This document shows, piece by piece, positions 10,583-20,965 of a stretch of DNA of 64,000 nucleotides. Every line of letters begins with the position of its first letter. The stretch's first letter is position 1. The notes below the pieces were generated by a model. It searched no databases, was not told where the DNA came from, and worked only from the letters and a program-made list of their open reading frames with translations. The DNA comes from Flectonema sp. DT1601 (Eukaryota; Euglenozoa; Diplonemea; Diplonemida; Diplonemidae), in the NCBI GenBank assembly GCA_964019425.1, contig OZ025784.1, positions 1,426,001 through 1,490,000 of the forward strand, written 5' to 3'. Made by a program: the position numbers and the translations under genes.

Positions 10583-13500
10583 ATGAGGTCACTGGCGAGT
10601 ATCATATTATTGATTTTAGTGGTAATCGTTAGAAGCGAACGTTTGATTAGTTTAGTGACCAGAAATATTAAAATAGATGATGATGGTAGACATGTCCAAA
10701 CACTTGTCGAGAATAAAAATTTCAAACGTCACTATATATCACAATTCAGTCATCATCAAACTCTGTTAACTAAATCCATTGAAATGGTGTGTTTTGAAAA
10801 TAGTGATCCCGAAAATGGTATTAATCATCACTATCTCGGTTCTAATTCATACATCATTTACTGCAGTACCAATCATATTGAAAAACTTATCAGAAATCAT
10901 GGATTACAATGGTACACTTCTTTACTCCCTATTGATAAGTTGGGTTTAGTCGTGCCAAACTCATCTCAAAAACTCATAAACATGAGATATGTAGTTTTTG
11001 AAACTAGTTACTACATTGAACCTCTATACTTATCAAAGTCTTTGCAATGTAAAGTTAGTTTTATAAATAAAGAAGGAACTGGATACAGAATACCGTACAG
11101 ATATGTTGCTTCAAAATGTAAAGGTGAGAATATTACATTAATGTCTATAGCAGCTATGGATGAAGTTTTGTGGGTCAGAGAAGGAGAAGAACCGAATGTT
11201 ATGACCACCGCAGCTCAATGGATTACACAGTCGAATCATAATAATCACCTTCCTATTTGGGATTTGGGTGTTACTGGGATTGGGGAAGTCATTGCTGTTG
11301 GTGATACGGGTCTTGATTATGAATCCTGTTTTTTTTCAGATCCGAATGAGGCGATTAGCTTCTTTCCTAACACCTCCAACACACACAGAAAGATCGTATC
11401 ATATTCACAATCTGATTGTGAATGTGTTGAGAATGGAGCGACATCTGAAGGACTGTCTGCTCCTTTTGGTGACTCCACAGATCAAATAAACGGCCACGGC
11501 ACACATGCCGCAGGATGCATATCAGGCATACCAACTGGTGTGAAGATTAGTGATAATTATCAAGGGGTGGGTCTCGCTCCTGAATCTAAACTTTTCATTC
11601 AAGACTTAGAAGACTTGACACTACCAACAACCATACTAAGAAATGTTTATCCAGGTCATTCACTAAGATTAAAATACTACAAGGATGCTCTACTGGTAGG
11701 CGCAATGATCCATTCCTCATCGTGGGGTACTTCACCTCCGCTGGGTGCCGATGACCTTCTAGACTTGGGTGGATATGGTCCTCGTATCTCAACACCCTAC
11801 GGAACATATTCTCATGATACAGATCTCTGGGTGTGGAATCACAAACAGTACCTTCCAATATTCGCCTCTGGCAATGACGGCCGCCGCGGTTCTCGAACTA
11901 TCTCAGCCCCGGGCAATGCAAAAAACGTTCTCACAGTTGGTTCACTAGAACTAGGCTCCAGTTCAATTCCCTATCGTGAAGATGTTGCGTATTTCAGTTC
12001 TACAGGACCGACATTTGACGGAAGGATAAAACCTGATGTTATAGCTCCAGGTACTGCTGTTACCGCAGCATACAGCGATAATGGAAAAACTCAAGGCGTT
12101 TGTCTAACAAGTGCACACAGCGGTTCTTCGGTAAGCACTCCTCTAGTGGCAGCATCTGTTGCTCTACTGCGACAGTATTTAAGAGAAGGGAGACATTCAA
12201 ATTCAGTTGGTCAGCCAGATCCAACCGCAGCCATTGCTTATCCCTCAGCAGCTCTTTTAAAGGCTTTGATCATTGCAGGAACTGTTAGTGTGAATGGAGT
12301 TAAGAAACAAGATTTTAATGATCCGGTTGGTAGGTTTGTTAACGAAACATGGCCATCATGGATCGCTGGATACGGTTCGATAAAATTGTCGTCAATAATG
12401 ACATTTAATACTAAATTAAGTTCTTATCACAACACATGGTTTGAATCGATATCCTTTTCAAATTCATCTGTTGTTGGTTCGAGTTACTATTGGTGTTTTC
12501 AAGTATTAGACACACCTGACATCAGAACACCACTCACAGTAGCACTGGCATACACTGACTATCCTGCTTCTTTGTTCGCATCGTCGGCATTGGTGACAAA
12601 TATAAATTTGATACTGCACAACGATGACGGACAAACTTGGAAGGGGAATTCCAATATAACAGGTGAAGTAATCGACACTAAGAATAACGTTGAAGCCATA
12701 CGTATTGATCAACCAGTGCCTGGTTATTATATGATTCAGATCGTCTTGCAAGATTCAATGGCGGATGCTGTGAAAATTGATGGTGGGCAGCCTGCTTCTA
12801 TTGCTGTCACAGGTCCGATTGGTGGAAGTGACTCAGCCATGTGTCCAAAAAGAAGATGTCCAAATGACTGCTCTGGAACTGGTGTTTGCAGATCTTCAAA
12901 CGATGGAAGACTTACTTGTTCATGTTTGAATGGATATCGACATGCTGACTGTTCTGTACCAACTTGTGGAATCCGCGGTGATTCCGAATGCAACAATCAT
13001 GGTTGTTATGACACTGCTTCCTTAACCTGTACCTGTCACACTGATAATATTAACGGGTTCTGGTCAGGTTCTAATTGTAATCAATGTGCTTCATCTCATG
13101 AGGGATTATATCAAAATGGTACTTTACGATGTCACATTGAAAAGATGTGTTCAGCAAATGGTTTAATGACCAACACACCAGTTGGAGGAGGGCTAACAAT
13201 ACCACACTGCAATTGTCAAGCATCACCAGCAACAGGTTGGTGGGGAGGATGGTCGTGTACAACATGTGCTGAAGGATATTCTGGTTCAACATGTCGATGC
13301 TCAACACCTTATTGCAATGGTCATGGTCGCTGTACTGATTCTGGTTGTTTATGTGATACAAATGATCATTCTGGTCACTGGGCTCATAACATAACATATA
13401 GTGACTGCACCATATGTGAATCTGGTTGGTATGGACCTACCTGTAAGTGTACTTCTCCTACTTGTTCAGGTCATGGAACCTGTACTGATGGAGGTTGTGT

Positions 13501-15826
13501 TTGTCTCTCAAATTCAGTTGTCGGTCACTGGAACTTGTCTAATTACACCTGCTCAGTATGTGAAACAGGGTGGACTGGTGCAGGGTGTAATTGTAAAGTT
13601 GACTCAAACAGAAACTCAGCTACAGTTGGTCAAGTCTGTGGAGGTCACGGAGTGTGTGAGACAGCTGCTGGGTGTACCTGTGAGAGATCTGTTTTATTTG
13701 GTCTGTGGACTTCAACATCAGAAGGGGTTTGTAATAGTTGTGCATCAGGAGCATATGGAACAGGATGTAGATGTTTAGATTTACAATGTGGAGGTCATGG
13801 AATATGTACAGGAACTGGTTGTGTATGTGATAAATCTGATTTAGTAGGTCACTGGCAGTCACGTGATGGAACCTGCACTACTTGCACTGAGGGATGGTTT
13901 GGTGTTTCATGCAGATGCAGATCACCAGACTGTGACGGGCACGGTGACTGTTTGGCAGATGGATGTCGTTGTTACCAAACAATAGCAAGCACAGATACGT
14001 TAAGAAATGGATACTACACTGGTGATGGCACTTCGTGTAATACATGTCTCGCAGGATGGTCAGTTTACCCTTCATGTCTATGTGCCACACCTGACTGTGA
14101 CGGCCATGGCAGATGTACAGCTGATGGATGCGTTTGTCAACAAGCACAATTATCACAAGGAATCGGTGCGTGGAGCTCATCAAACTCTGCGTCGAATTGT
14201 AGAATATGCGCACCTGGCTACGCAGGTACTGACTGCACCTGTGCTGCGGAAAATTGCGCTCAAATATTTTTAAATGGTGCGGATATTCTTGACCAGAGCA
14301 GTTCTGTTTACACATACACCGTGTTAAATACAACTTATCAGTCGTCAGTTCATTTGAGCGCAGCGGAGTTGGCTTTGGTTCCATCAGATGCAACTTTAGA
14401 AATAATGATAAAACTCATAAGAGAAGACAGTAGTGATCATCCTCGTAAGAGTGGTATCCAAAAGAAAGTGTTTTTAGAAAATGCTTTCAGATGGACTCAT
14501 GCTGTTGATATGGCTGCTGCTATCACAACAGATTCACCCTCGAGTAACACAACTACTGTTGGTAATCAAACAGAAATGTTGAATAACGGAAGGCATTTCG
14601 AGATCTTGGAAAGTAACAATGATGATATTTCATTCACTACATACATAGAAATTACAACCACGTGGGTTCACACACCGGAAAAACAAACCGCTAGCCTGGG
14701 TAGTGCATCTCTGTATATTTTAGGAAAGTCTGGTTGGTTAGTAGCCAAAACCACTTGTCCACAACACCTACAACAGGAAGAGACGTCAGCGAATGCACAA
14801 ACAACTGTGACAAGAGTCTGCGTTGTTAGCTCTGACGTTGTTTTTGCTGTTTTCGCGGATGAAGCCACTCCTGACTACACTATCTACTATGTGTTAGTGG
14901 GTATTGGAATAGTGTTATTGCTCTCTCTTGTTATGCTTCTACTGGTACATCGGCTACGACGTCGACTCGCTCGAGAAAAGAAAGAACGACAAGCAAAAGA
15001 CCTCGTTATAAGATTTATGCAAGAACGTCGTGATCAAGGTCCATCGCTTCGTGAAAGGCTTCGATTAAATGACGGCGATGCATTCACAGAAGAAATTGCA
15101 GCTCAGAGAATTCTTGCAAAGCTTCAGAAAAAGAGAGATATGTTCGTCAGGTTAATGAACAGAAAGGAATTTAATCAAATCAAACTACTCACAAAGGCGC
15201 TCATAGGAATCGAACTCCAGGGAGACAGCAGCAAGAATATTAACGCGCTCACATCACTGACAAGTGGTGAAAGAGCGATAAAGAAAATCTGGGAATTCAG
15301 AGAAGACGAACTGCACCTTCTCGAAGCCTGCAGACTACTGAGAGGAATGATGGTAGAACCTTCTGAGGGACCTGATGGTGAGTTGACCGAATCTCCTTTT
15401 TTAAAACCAGGTGTTGCACCAAGGCTTCAGAGGGAGTTGATTGAAACAAAAGCCGAAAACGTAAAACTCCGAAGAGTTCTGCTCGCAATGAAATCTGTAG
15501 ACCCGTCGGTCACATCCGTAGCTTCAATGTTTCAACCAAAGCAATCAGTCATCCCTGAGCCTAAACCAAAGAGTAAGAAGGTTACTCATGTCCCGCAATC
15601 AACTTTCTCAGATATTATTCATTCTCCAACTCGTTCTCAGGTGCAGAAGCGGCCTCAGTCGTTGAGATCACAGTCTTCACTTGCTGTAACTCACAGTTTA
15701 GATGTTATAGAAAAGGAAGGTCAACTGTCACCTTTATCAGGAAATACTTCCCCACATGGATTCACAAGTCCTGGTACCCCAATGGCTGCAGCAGCTGAGG
15801 CTGCTCCTGTCAGTCCGTCGAGTTAG
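10583..15826 (+). CDS. Membrane-anchored subtilisin-like (S8) serine protease with EGF-like repeats
   Basis: 1,747 aa, uninterrupted. Residues 1-18 form a signal peptide (SLASIILLILVVIVRS). The S8 catalytic domain spans about 225-600: Asp241 in VIAVGDTGLD, His305 in NGHGTHAAG, oxyanion Asn431 in ASGNDG and nucleophile Ser516 in GSSVSTP. The triad is intact, so activity is likely. A beta-rich P-domain-like region follows (to about 755), then about ten Cys-rich EGF/laminin-type modules (about 755-1220, pattern C-x-GHG-x-C-x-DGC-x-C). One transmembrane helix at about 1432-1455 is followed by RLRRRLAREKKE and a cytosolic tail of about 290 aa with coiled segments. It is probably a type I surface or endosomal protease; the substrate is unknown. 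The nearest strong acceptor (CAG at 10503) is about 79 nt before the ATG, further than in other genes here. Confidence 0.9.
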   Translation: MRSLASIILLILVVIVRSERLISLVTRNIKIDDDGRHVQTLVENKNFKRHYISQFSHHQTLLTKSIEMVCFENSDPENGINHHYLGSNSYIIYCSTNHIEKLIRNHGLQWYTSLLPIDKLGLVVPNSSQKLINMRYVVFETSYYIEPLYLSKSLQCKVSFINKEGTGYRIPYRYVASKCKGENITLMSIAAMDEVLWVREGEEPNVMTTAAQWITQSNHNNHLPIWDLGVTGIGEVIAVGDTGLDYESCFFSDPNEAISFFPNTSNTHRKIVSYSQSDCECVENGATSEGLSAPFGDSTDQINGHGTHAAGCISGIPTGVKISDNYQGVGLAPESKLFIQDLEDLTLPTTILRNVYPGHSLRLKYYKDALLVGAMIHSSSWGTSPPLGADDLLDLGGYGPRISTPYGTYSHDTDLWVWNHKQYLPIFASGNDGRRGSRTISAPGNAKNVLTVGSLELGSSSIPYREDVAYFSSTGPTFDGRIKPDVIAPGTAVTAAYSDNGKTQGVCLTSAHSGSSVSTPLVAASVALLRQYLREGRHSNSVGQPDPTAAIAYPSAALLKALIIAGTVSVNGVKKQDFNDPVGRFVNETWPSWIAGYGSIKLSSIMTFNTKLSSYHNTWFESISFSNSSVVGSSYYWCFQVLDTPDIRTPLTVALAYTDYPASLFASSALVTNINLILHNDDGQTWKGNSNITGEVIDTKNNVEAIRIDQPVPGYYMIQIVLQDSMADAVKIDGGQPASIAVTGPIGGSDSAMCPKRRCPNDCSGTGVCRSSNDGRLTCSCLNGYRHADCSVPTCGIRGDSECNNHGCYDTASLTCTCHTDNINGFWSGSNCNQCASSHEGLYQNGTLRCHIEKMCSANGLMTNTPVGGGLTIPHCNCQASPATGWWGGWSCTTCAEGYSGSTCRCSTPYCNGHGRCTDSGCLCDTNDHSGHWAHNITYSDCTICESGWYGPTCKCTSPTCSGHGTCTDGGCVCLSNSVVGHWNLSNYTCSVCETGWTGAGCNCKVDSNRNSATVGQVCGGHGVCETAAGCTCERSVLFGLWTSTSEGVCNSCASGAYGTGCRCLDLQCGGHGICTGTGCVCDKSDLVGHWQSRDGTCTTCTEGWFGVSCRCRSPDCDGHGDCLADGCRCYQTIASTDTLRNGYYTGDGTSCNTCLAGWSVYPSCLCATPDCDGHGRCTADGCVCQQAQLSQGIGAWSSSNSASNCRICAPGYAGTDCTCAAENCAQIFLNGADILDQSSSVYTYTVLNTTYQSSVHLSAAELALVPSDATLEIMIKLIREDSSDHPRKSGIQKKVFLENAFRWTHAVDMAAAITTDSPSSNTTTVGNQTEMLNNGRHFEILESNNDDISFTTYIEITTTWVHTPEKQTASLGSASLYILGKSGWLVAKTTCPQHLQQEETSANAQTTVTRVCVVSSDVVFAVFADEATPDYTIYYVLVGIGIVLLLSLVMLLLVHRLRRRLAREKKERQAKDLVIRFMQERRDQGPSLRERLRLNDGDAFTEEIAAQRILAKLQKKRDMFVRLMNRKEFNQIKLLTKALIGIELQGDSSKNINALTSLTSGERAIKKIWEFREDELHLLEACRLLRGMMVEPSEGPDGELTESPFLKPGVAPRLQRELIETKAENVKLRRVLLAMKSVDPSVTSVASMFQPKQSVIPEPKPKSKKVTHVPQSTFSDIIHSPTRSQVQKRPQSLRSQSSLAVTHSLDVIEKEGQLSPLSGNTSPHGFTSPGTPMAAAAEAAPVSPSS

Positions 15827-16079
15827 TCTTCTATCGGTGATTTGGTATTTACACGGTTGAGAGTGACTAAGAAATAAGAATTAGGTCCTTAGAATAGTTG
15901 CTTTTCCTTTTCAGGTAAAGTGGCGTTTTTTTAAAATTATTTTTCTGATTTTTTTTTTATTGTCGATTCTAAGAGTGAGTATATATCTTTATTTGGTGTT
16001 TACCAGAGGGATTTGTTATTTCTGACTGTTGTCGCACGGCATCTAACACTTCTTGTCTTTCAGTAGATTACTCAAAACA

Positions 16080-17267
16080 ATGCAAGTTTTTGTGACATGC
16101 TCGGATTTAGGACTCCCCGCTGTGCCAGTCATAGTTGGTGCTGAATCAGTTGTGAGCGACGTGTTGAATGCGGCGGCTGTTGAGTGGGATGTCGATCCGG
16201 AGGAAGTTGAACTCTCATTCGCTGGTGAAACACTTTGTGAAACTGAGCGGTTAGCAGATCATGGAGTGGGCGCAGACAGCGAGTTGGAAATGTGGAAGAA
16301 GCGGTTTCAGTTATTTGGTAAATGCTGGTTTATTGATGATTCGAAGCGTGAGAAGCTGCTTCAATGGCTTGAAGACCACGATGAGGAATACTTAAACCTG
16401 GACACTCCTACATTCTCAGAATACGGTCGCCTAAGTGTTGACAATAGTTTGCTGCCTTCAAATGCTGAACGGATTTCTTTCCGCAATTCAAATTCCGACA
16501 TCACAGTCATCTCACAAAACTTCCTGCACGGCTCTTCAATCACTTCTGTTGACCTTTCGGGTCTAAGCAGTATCACCACTATTGGAAATTGTTTCTTGTC
16601 TTCCTGTTTACGAATCACTGCTGTTGACCTTTCAGGTTTTAGTAGTGTTACTACTATTGGAAATAATTTCTTGTTTATTTGTTCACAAATCACATCTCTT
16701 GACCTTTCTTGTCTTAGTAGTGCCACCACTATTGGAGATTATTTCTTATTTCGCTGTTCACAACTCACTTCTCTTGACCTTTCTTGTCTTAGCAGTGTCA
16801 CCACTGTTGGAGATACTTTCCTGTCTTTCTGTACACAACTCACTTCTCTTGACCTTTCAAGTCTTAGTAGTGTTACTACCATTGGAAGTTTTTTCTTGTC
16901 TTCCTGTTCACAACTCACTTCTCTTGACCTTTCAGGACTAAGTAGTGTTACTACTATTGGAAATCGTTTCTTGTGTTCCTGTTCACAACTCACTGCTGTT
17001 GACCTTTCAGGTTTTGGTAGTGTCATCACTATTGGAAGTTTCTTTTTGTCTTTCTGTTCAAAAATCGCTTCTCTTGACCTTTCTTGTCTTAGTAGTGTCA
17101 CCACTATTGGTGATAATTTCCTGTGCTACTGTTCGCGAATCACTTCTCTTGACCTTTCAGGTCTTACTTGTACAACTAACATAGGAGATGAATTCCTGAC
17201 AGATAGCATCGCCCTTGACTCTTCCTGCACGGCTCTTCAATCACTTCTGTTGACCTTTCGGGTCTAA
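16080..17267 (+). CDS. Ubiquitin-like/BspA-type leucine-rich repeat protein 3, chimeric C-terminus
   Basis: 395 aa from the ATG at 16080, 16 nt after a textbook acceptor (CTAACACTTCTTGTCTTTCAG ends at 16063). Residues 1-75 form a ubiquitin-like domain paralogous to LRR genes 1 and 2 (MQVFVTCSDLG, EVELSFAGE). About nine 25-aa repeats of the type QLTSLDLSCLSSVTTIGD follow, diverged from the upstream pair. The last residues (from about SSCTALQS) come from a frame change where a 701-bp internal duplication joins at about 17221, so the native C-terminus has been replaced by a short out-of-frame tail. The remaining native end is seen in the fragment downstream. Probably still expressed; function unknown. 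Confidence 0.8.
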   Translation: MQVFVTCSDLGLPAVPVIVGAESVVSDVLNAAAVEWDVDPEEVELSFAGETLCETERLADHGVGADSELEMWKKRFQLFGKCWFIDDSKREKLLQWLEDHDEEYLNLDTPTFSEYGRLSVDNSLLPSNAERISFRNSNSDITVISQNFLHGSSITSVDLSGLSSITTIGNCFLSSCLRITAVDLSGFSSVTTIGNNFLFICSQITSLDLSCLSSATTIGDYFLFRCSQLTSLDLSCLSSVTTVGDTFLSFCTQLTSLDLSSLSSVTTIGSFFLSSCSQLTSLDLSGLSSVTTIGNRFLCSCSQLTAVDLSGFGSVITIGSFFLSFCSKIASLDLSCLSSVTTIGDNFLCYCSRITSLDLSGLTCTTNIGDEFLTDSIALDSSCTALQSLLLTFRV

Positions 17268-17821
17268 GCAGTATCACCACTATTGGAAATAATTTCTTGT
17301 TTTCTTGTTCACAAATCACGTCTCTTGACCTTTCTTGTCTTAGTAGTGTCACCAGTATTGGAGATTATTTCTTATTTCGCTGTCCACAACTCGCTTCTCT
17401 TGACCTTTCAGGTCTTAGTAGTGTTACCGCAGTTGGGAATTGTTTCTTGTCTTTCTGTTCACAACTCACTTCCCTTGACCTTTCAAATCTTAGTAGTGTC
17501 ACCACTATTGGAGATTATTTCCTGTCTTTCTGTTCACAACTCACTGATCTTAACCTTTCAGGTTTTGGACGCGTCACCACTATTGGTAATAATTTCTTAT
17601 ATTACTGTTCGCGAATCACTTCTCTTGATCTTTCAGGACTTACTTGTACAACTAAAATAGGAGATAAATTCCTGGCGAAAAGCATCGCATTTAAATCTGT
17701 TCAGCTGCCTATAAATAATAGCGCTGTCTTCGAGCGGTGTAATCGTGAAAAGCGAGGTTGTGGATCGATTCTTGGATGCTTGTTTTGTTGTTTTAATGCA
17801 GATAAGTATACGGTAATTTAG
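17221..17821 (+). pseudogene. 5'-truncated duplicate of LRR gene 3
   Basis: Sequence from 17221 repeats that from 16520 (CTTCCTGCACGGCTCTTCAA onward), offset by 701 bp. An open frame from about 17297 to 17821 encodes about six further LRR repeats and a Cys-rich C-terminus (RGCGSILGCLFCCFN). It lacks the ubiquitin-like N-terminus and has no acceptor or start of its own. The offset is not a multiple of three, so gene 3 cannot read into it. Tandem duplication or unequal crossover inside the ancestral gene explains the arrangement. The region 17822-18149 holds no other gene. Confidence 0.75.
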
Positions 17822-18149
17822 AGAAATTTTGTTGACCTTTTAGTTTCCTTTTTTGTTGTTTTAATTAATGTTCTTGTTAAAAAAAGTATAATTTAGGAAG
17901 TAAAGTTTCATTTATTTTAGTATAAAGAATGGTTTGTCTGTGTCCGATTCCCCCTTCGTTGTCGCATTCGTTCCTTTTTCATGAATGTATCGGTGGGAGT
18001 CTGCCAGTGTTGCAGAGTTGAGGTTTTATTAAGGCTGTCGTCGTATCCATAACGTATTTTGCTGCTTATCTTTTTTAATTCAACTTTGTGAACAGCTTAA
18101 TATAAAAATCTTTTACTTTATCTAACAGCCACATATATATATTCATACC

Positions 18150-18821
18150 ATGGTTAAACCGGAAACCCCTGACTTACTGAACACTGAGGATGTTAGGGCG
18201 GGTGTTAGATGGGTTTTTGACGTTAAGAATGACTGCCAAGCGATAAATAAATTTTACCAGGGATTCTCTGGACTGGGAGGAGAAGAAAGCACCTTCAAAA
18301 GATACTGCGATAAAGTGATGGATTACGGTGGTGATGCCAATGGAAAAGTAAGCAACAGAGACTTCATAGCATGTTATGGTAGATTAGACTCTTGGTTAGT
18401 AGCGAAGGAACAAACTTTTGATAAGCACTTGCCATACGTTGGTCAGTGTACGTTCGGTGTAGTTGTTGGATATAGTGGAGCTCGTCTGGTAAAATATGCT
18501 CTCCGTAATGTGTTTAAAATGGCAATTTTTGGTATTGTCAGCTACAACGTTGCTGGAGCACTACTGACTGATACTAACCCAGTGGCTCAGCATCAGATTG
18601 ATTTGACTAAACAGCAAATAGAAGCAGCGGTTGCTAAGACTGAGACTTGGGCATCTCAATTCAAAAATTTAGGTTACACGAGACATGATACCGAAAAGAT
18701 ATTTAACGCTGTTGGACTCGGTGTGATTAACAGAAAACTCGGACCCGGAGGAGTTCCTGAAGGGACTTCGATGTACGCATCCATCGTGGCTGGTCTTTGG
18801 ATCGGTCTTCGCTGTTTGTAG
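18150..18821 (+). CDS. FUN14-domain-like mitochondrial membrane protein
   Basis: 223 aa; ATG 21 nt after a CTAACAG acceptor ending at 18128. The C-terminal half follows the FUN14 (FUNDC1) plan: a glycine-containing hydrophobic pair of segments (about 104-140), a charged helix with DLTKQQIEAAVAKTE (about 148-175), and a final short hydrophobic segment (YASIVAGLWIGLRC). FUN14 proteins sit in the mitochondrial outer membrane, and FUNDC1 is a mitophagy receptor. The N-terminal 90 residues include a degenerate EF-hand-like loop (GGDANGKVSNRD) lacking the first Asp. No clear LIR motif is visible, so a mitophagy role is only suggested by family. Family call is by pattern alone. Confidence 0.6.
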   Translation: MVKPETPDLLNTEDVRAGVRWVFDVKNDCQAINKFYQGFSGLGGEESTFKRYCDKVMDYGGDANGKVSNRDFIACYGRLDSWLVAKEQTFDKHLPYVGQCTFGVVVGYSGARLVKYALRNVFKMAIFGIVSYNVAGALLTDTNPVAQHQIDLTKQQIEAAVAKTETWASQFKNLGYTRHDTEKIFNAVGLGVINRKLGPGGVPEGTSMYASIVAGLWIGLRCL

Positions 18822-19298
18822 TAGCTGTCAAAAGACAATCTTGCATGTAAGAAGTAATAAAGAAAAAGATAGCCTCGAATATCACTGTGACAATTCACTT
18901 GTTTTCTATTGAGCGCCTTTTTCATTTTTTTTTTATTTTTTTTTTCATACCTACGAAACCTATTGTTTGGTAGAAAGAGAATCGCGGCACGCATAACTTG
19001 CCTATTTCGTTTATTAAGATTTTTGAACAGGTGATTCAATTGTTAAGACTACTTTTTTTTTCCCCCTCCCATTTTTCTTCTCACTTTCGTTCTTGCATAA
19101 TATCTGCAACCCAAAGCCACCAAGTTATACCCTGAACTGTCTGAAGCCATATTGTAAACATGAGGTATTAGGGAGGTTGCGTGGTTTCCACCTCATCAGA
19201 CCTCAATAAAGTTTCAAATTGCCCCTTGCTTTGATCATGTGTTTACGTTTCGGATATTATTTAATACGAGTCGGTTAACGTTTTTTTTTTCTTTTTTT
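18822..19298. other. Intergenic, no gene seen
   Basis: About 480 bp with several T runs and an AATAAA-like motif near 18855 and 19205. I see no coding or RNA feature. Confidence 0.5.
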
Positions 19299-19979
19299 GC
19301 ACCGACGAAGTCGGAGAAGAAAGTATTCAGATTAAGAGCCGTTATTTTATTATTGTCATGTTATCTATTTTCCCTGTGCCGCCAGTAAAACTAGCCGCGA
19401 TCAACAAAATATATGAGGACATGTCAAAAGTCTGGTACCGTTTTGGTCAACGGTAAACTGTGGGCATGTACAACTCAATCGAGACCCAACCCGGTCTGAA
19501 ACATGCCCCAAAAAATTCAATTCCGGGTGTGGGATCTCACTTTACTCGTAATACTTGTAAAAAAAAAAAAAAATCCTGCATTTTTTGCTTGTGGCTTACA
19601 GAGAACTGGCTTGTGGCTACAGAGAAACCCAAATATTACATATGCAGCCTTGCCAAAAGTATCATCCCCCAAATCTATATTCTAATATTTCATTATAAAA
19701 ATAAATGGAATTATCGGTAAAAATAATACTTTTAACGTGAAAATTATTATTAGTTTTTAGCACCACGTTCTACACTTTTTGCACTTCCTTTGGACGTAGT
19801 CACATTCTGATCGAAAGCCCTGAGTAGAATCCTCGGAAGAGTTACCATCAGTTTTGAGTTGATTTGTATGCGTCAAAAAAAAGTCAATTTGTCGAGTCTC
19901 ATTGTGCAACTTGAAATGCATAGTTATACCCAAACTGTACTTCTCCTGCTGCTAATAATGTGATGATGACTCTTGTGGT

Positions 19980-20033
19980 AAGGAGTCTTCTCCTTAGGTA
20001 CCTGTGGCAAGGTACTGAAGGAGAAGACTCCTT
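19980..20033. repeat. Long hairpin within the transposon
   Basis: The 16-nt arm AAGGAGTCTTCTCCTT at 19980-19995 is exactly complementary to 20018-20033. The stem extends inward as AGGTACC/GGTACT with one bulge. Each arm is itself nearly palindromic, so a cruciform is possible. Confidence 0.85.
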
Positions 20034-20160
20034 ATAATCAAGTTTTATAATTAAATCATCTCCGTATCAGAAGTGTTTTCTGAATAGACTGCATTCTGTC
20101 TCATAAACTCTTCTACATGATAATGAACCTCAACAAGTCTGTTGTATCATTATAATGAGA

Positions 20161-20187
20161 TAGCAGCTGGTCGTACACCAGCTGCTA
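20161..20187. repeat. 11-bp perfect hairpin within the transposon
   Basis: TAGCAGCTGGT (20161-20171), loop CGTAC, then ACCAGCTGCTA (20177-20187). It lies about 130 bp from the larger hairpin in the same element. Confidence 0.85.
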
Positions 20188-20492
20188 TGACTGGTAAGCC
20201 ACCCTTACTGGACACTATTGTCAGCTCACTGGCATGTGCAGCATTCCAAACGGTTAATGAACAGTTACTGAGTAACCATTCTGTCATTCAACACTTGCTA
20301 AGTAGTTTTGACAGTTTCTTTCTAATTGTCTGTCCACACGGCAGTAGGAGCAGACATCAGTTCACAGCGCAAGGTGATGATATTCATTCCCACGCATACG
20401 ATGGTATGTAGATTCTGATATCAGATTTCGAATACTGCTGACCTTATAGATAGATTTAAATGTCCCCCAAGGACACCCTGCACGTAACAGTC

Positions 20493-20965
20493 TCACCTCG
20501 TTGACTTTTTGATACCATTGAAGTCGGACGAGGCTGCCTTGAGCTCGTTCTCACTTGACTGCACAACTTCAGGAAGATCTTCATTGGTTCTTATACTTAT
20601 GGGCACGTGGATTCTAGCATCCCAGGCCTTTCTGCCTATTTTTAGCCCAGCTTCCTCTAGAAAGCTTAACTTCCATCCTATTCTTCTAGACACTTCTCGC
20701 CTGTCACCCGTTTCCATGCTCACAATTGTTTCATTTACTACTGAAAGGACAATTGACACCATTCCACAGCACTGCTATTCCCACAACCCTCACGGGGCAT
20801 AGCAGTAACATCACCACCCCCAGAAAGGCATTGTAGCAGTTTTGCACGTTTACCTTCCAAGGTTTTTGAACTCCCATTGAACTTTTTCCTGTCACTCCAC
20901 TTCGGAGGGTCTCGCATCTTGTCAATCAGTAATTGCAGTTGCTCAATTATCGCTTTTGTGGTCAT
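20493..20965 (-). CDS. Possible spliced accessory ORF inside the transposon
   Basis: On the minus strand an ATG at 20965 opens MTTKAIIEQLQLLIDKMRD and continues to LLQCLSGG. An intron beginning GTGATG and ending CCTTTCAG (about 75 nt, around 20735-20815) then joins in frame to VVNETIVSMETGDRREVSRR and onward to about 20493. There a GTGAGA donor-like site suggests yet another exon. A further minus-strand frame with similar character lies near 20042-20130 (NRLVEVHYHVEEF). The joined product is over 125 aa, basic and helical, with no recognised transposase motif. It may be a DNA-binding or accessory protein, or a captured host fragment. Confidence 0.4.

Noticed and set aside
16361-17104. Minus-strand frames of about 120 aa across the LRR repeats
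   Set aside because: Antisense shadows of the repetitive LRR coding sequence; the same effect is seen in LRR genes 1 and 2.
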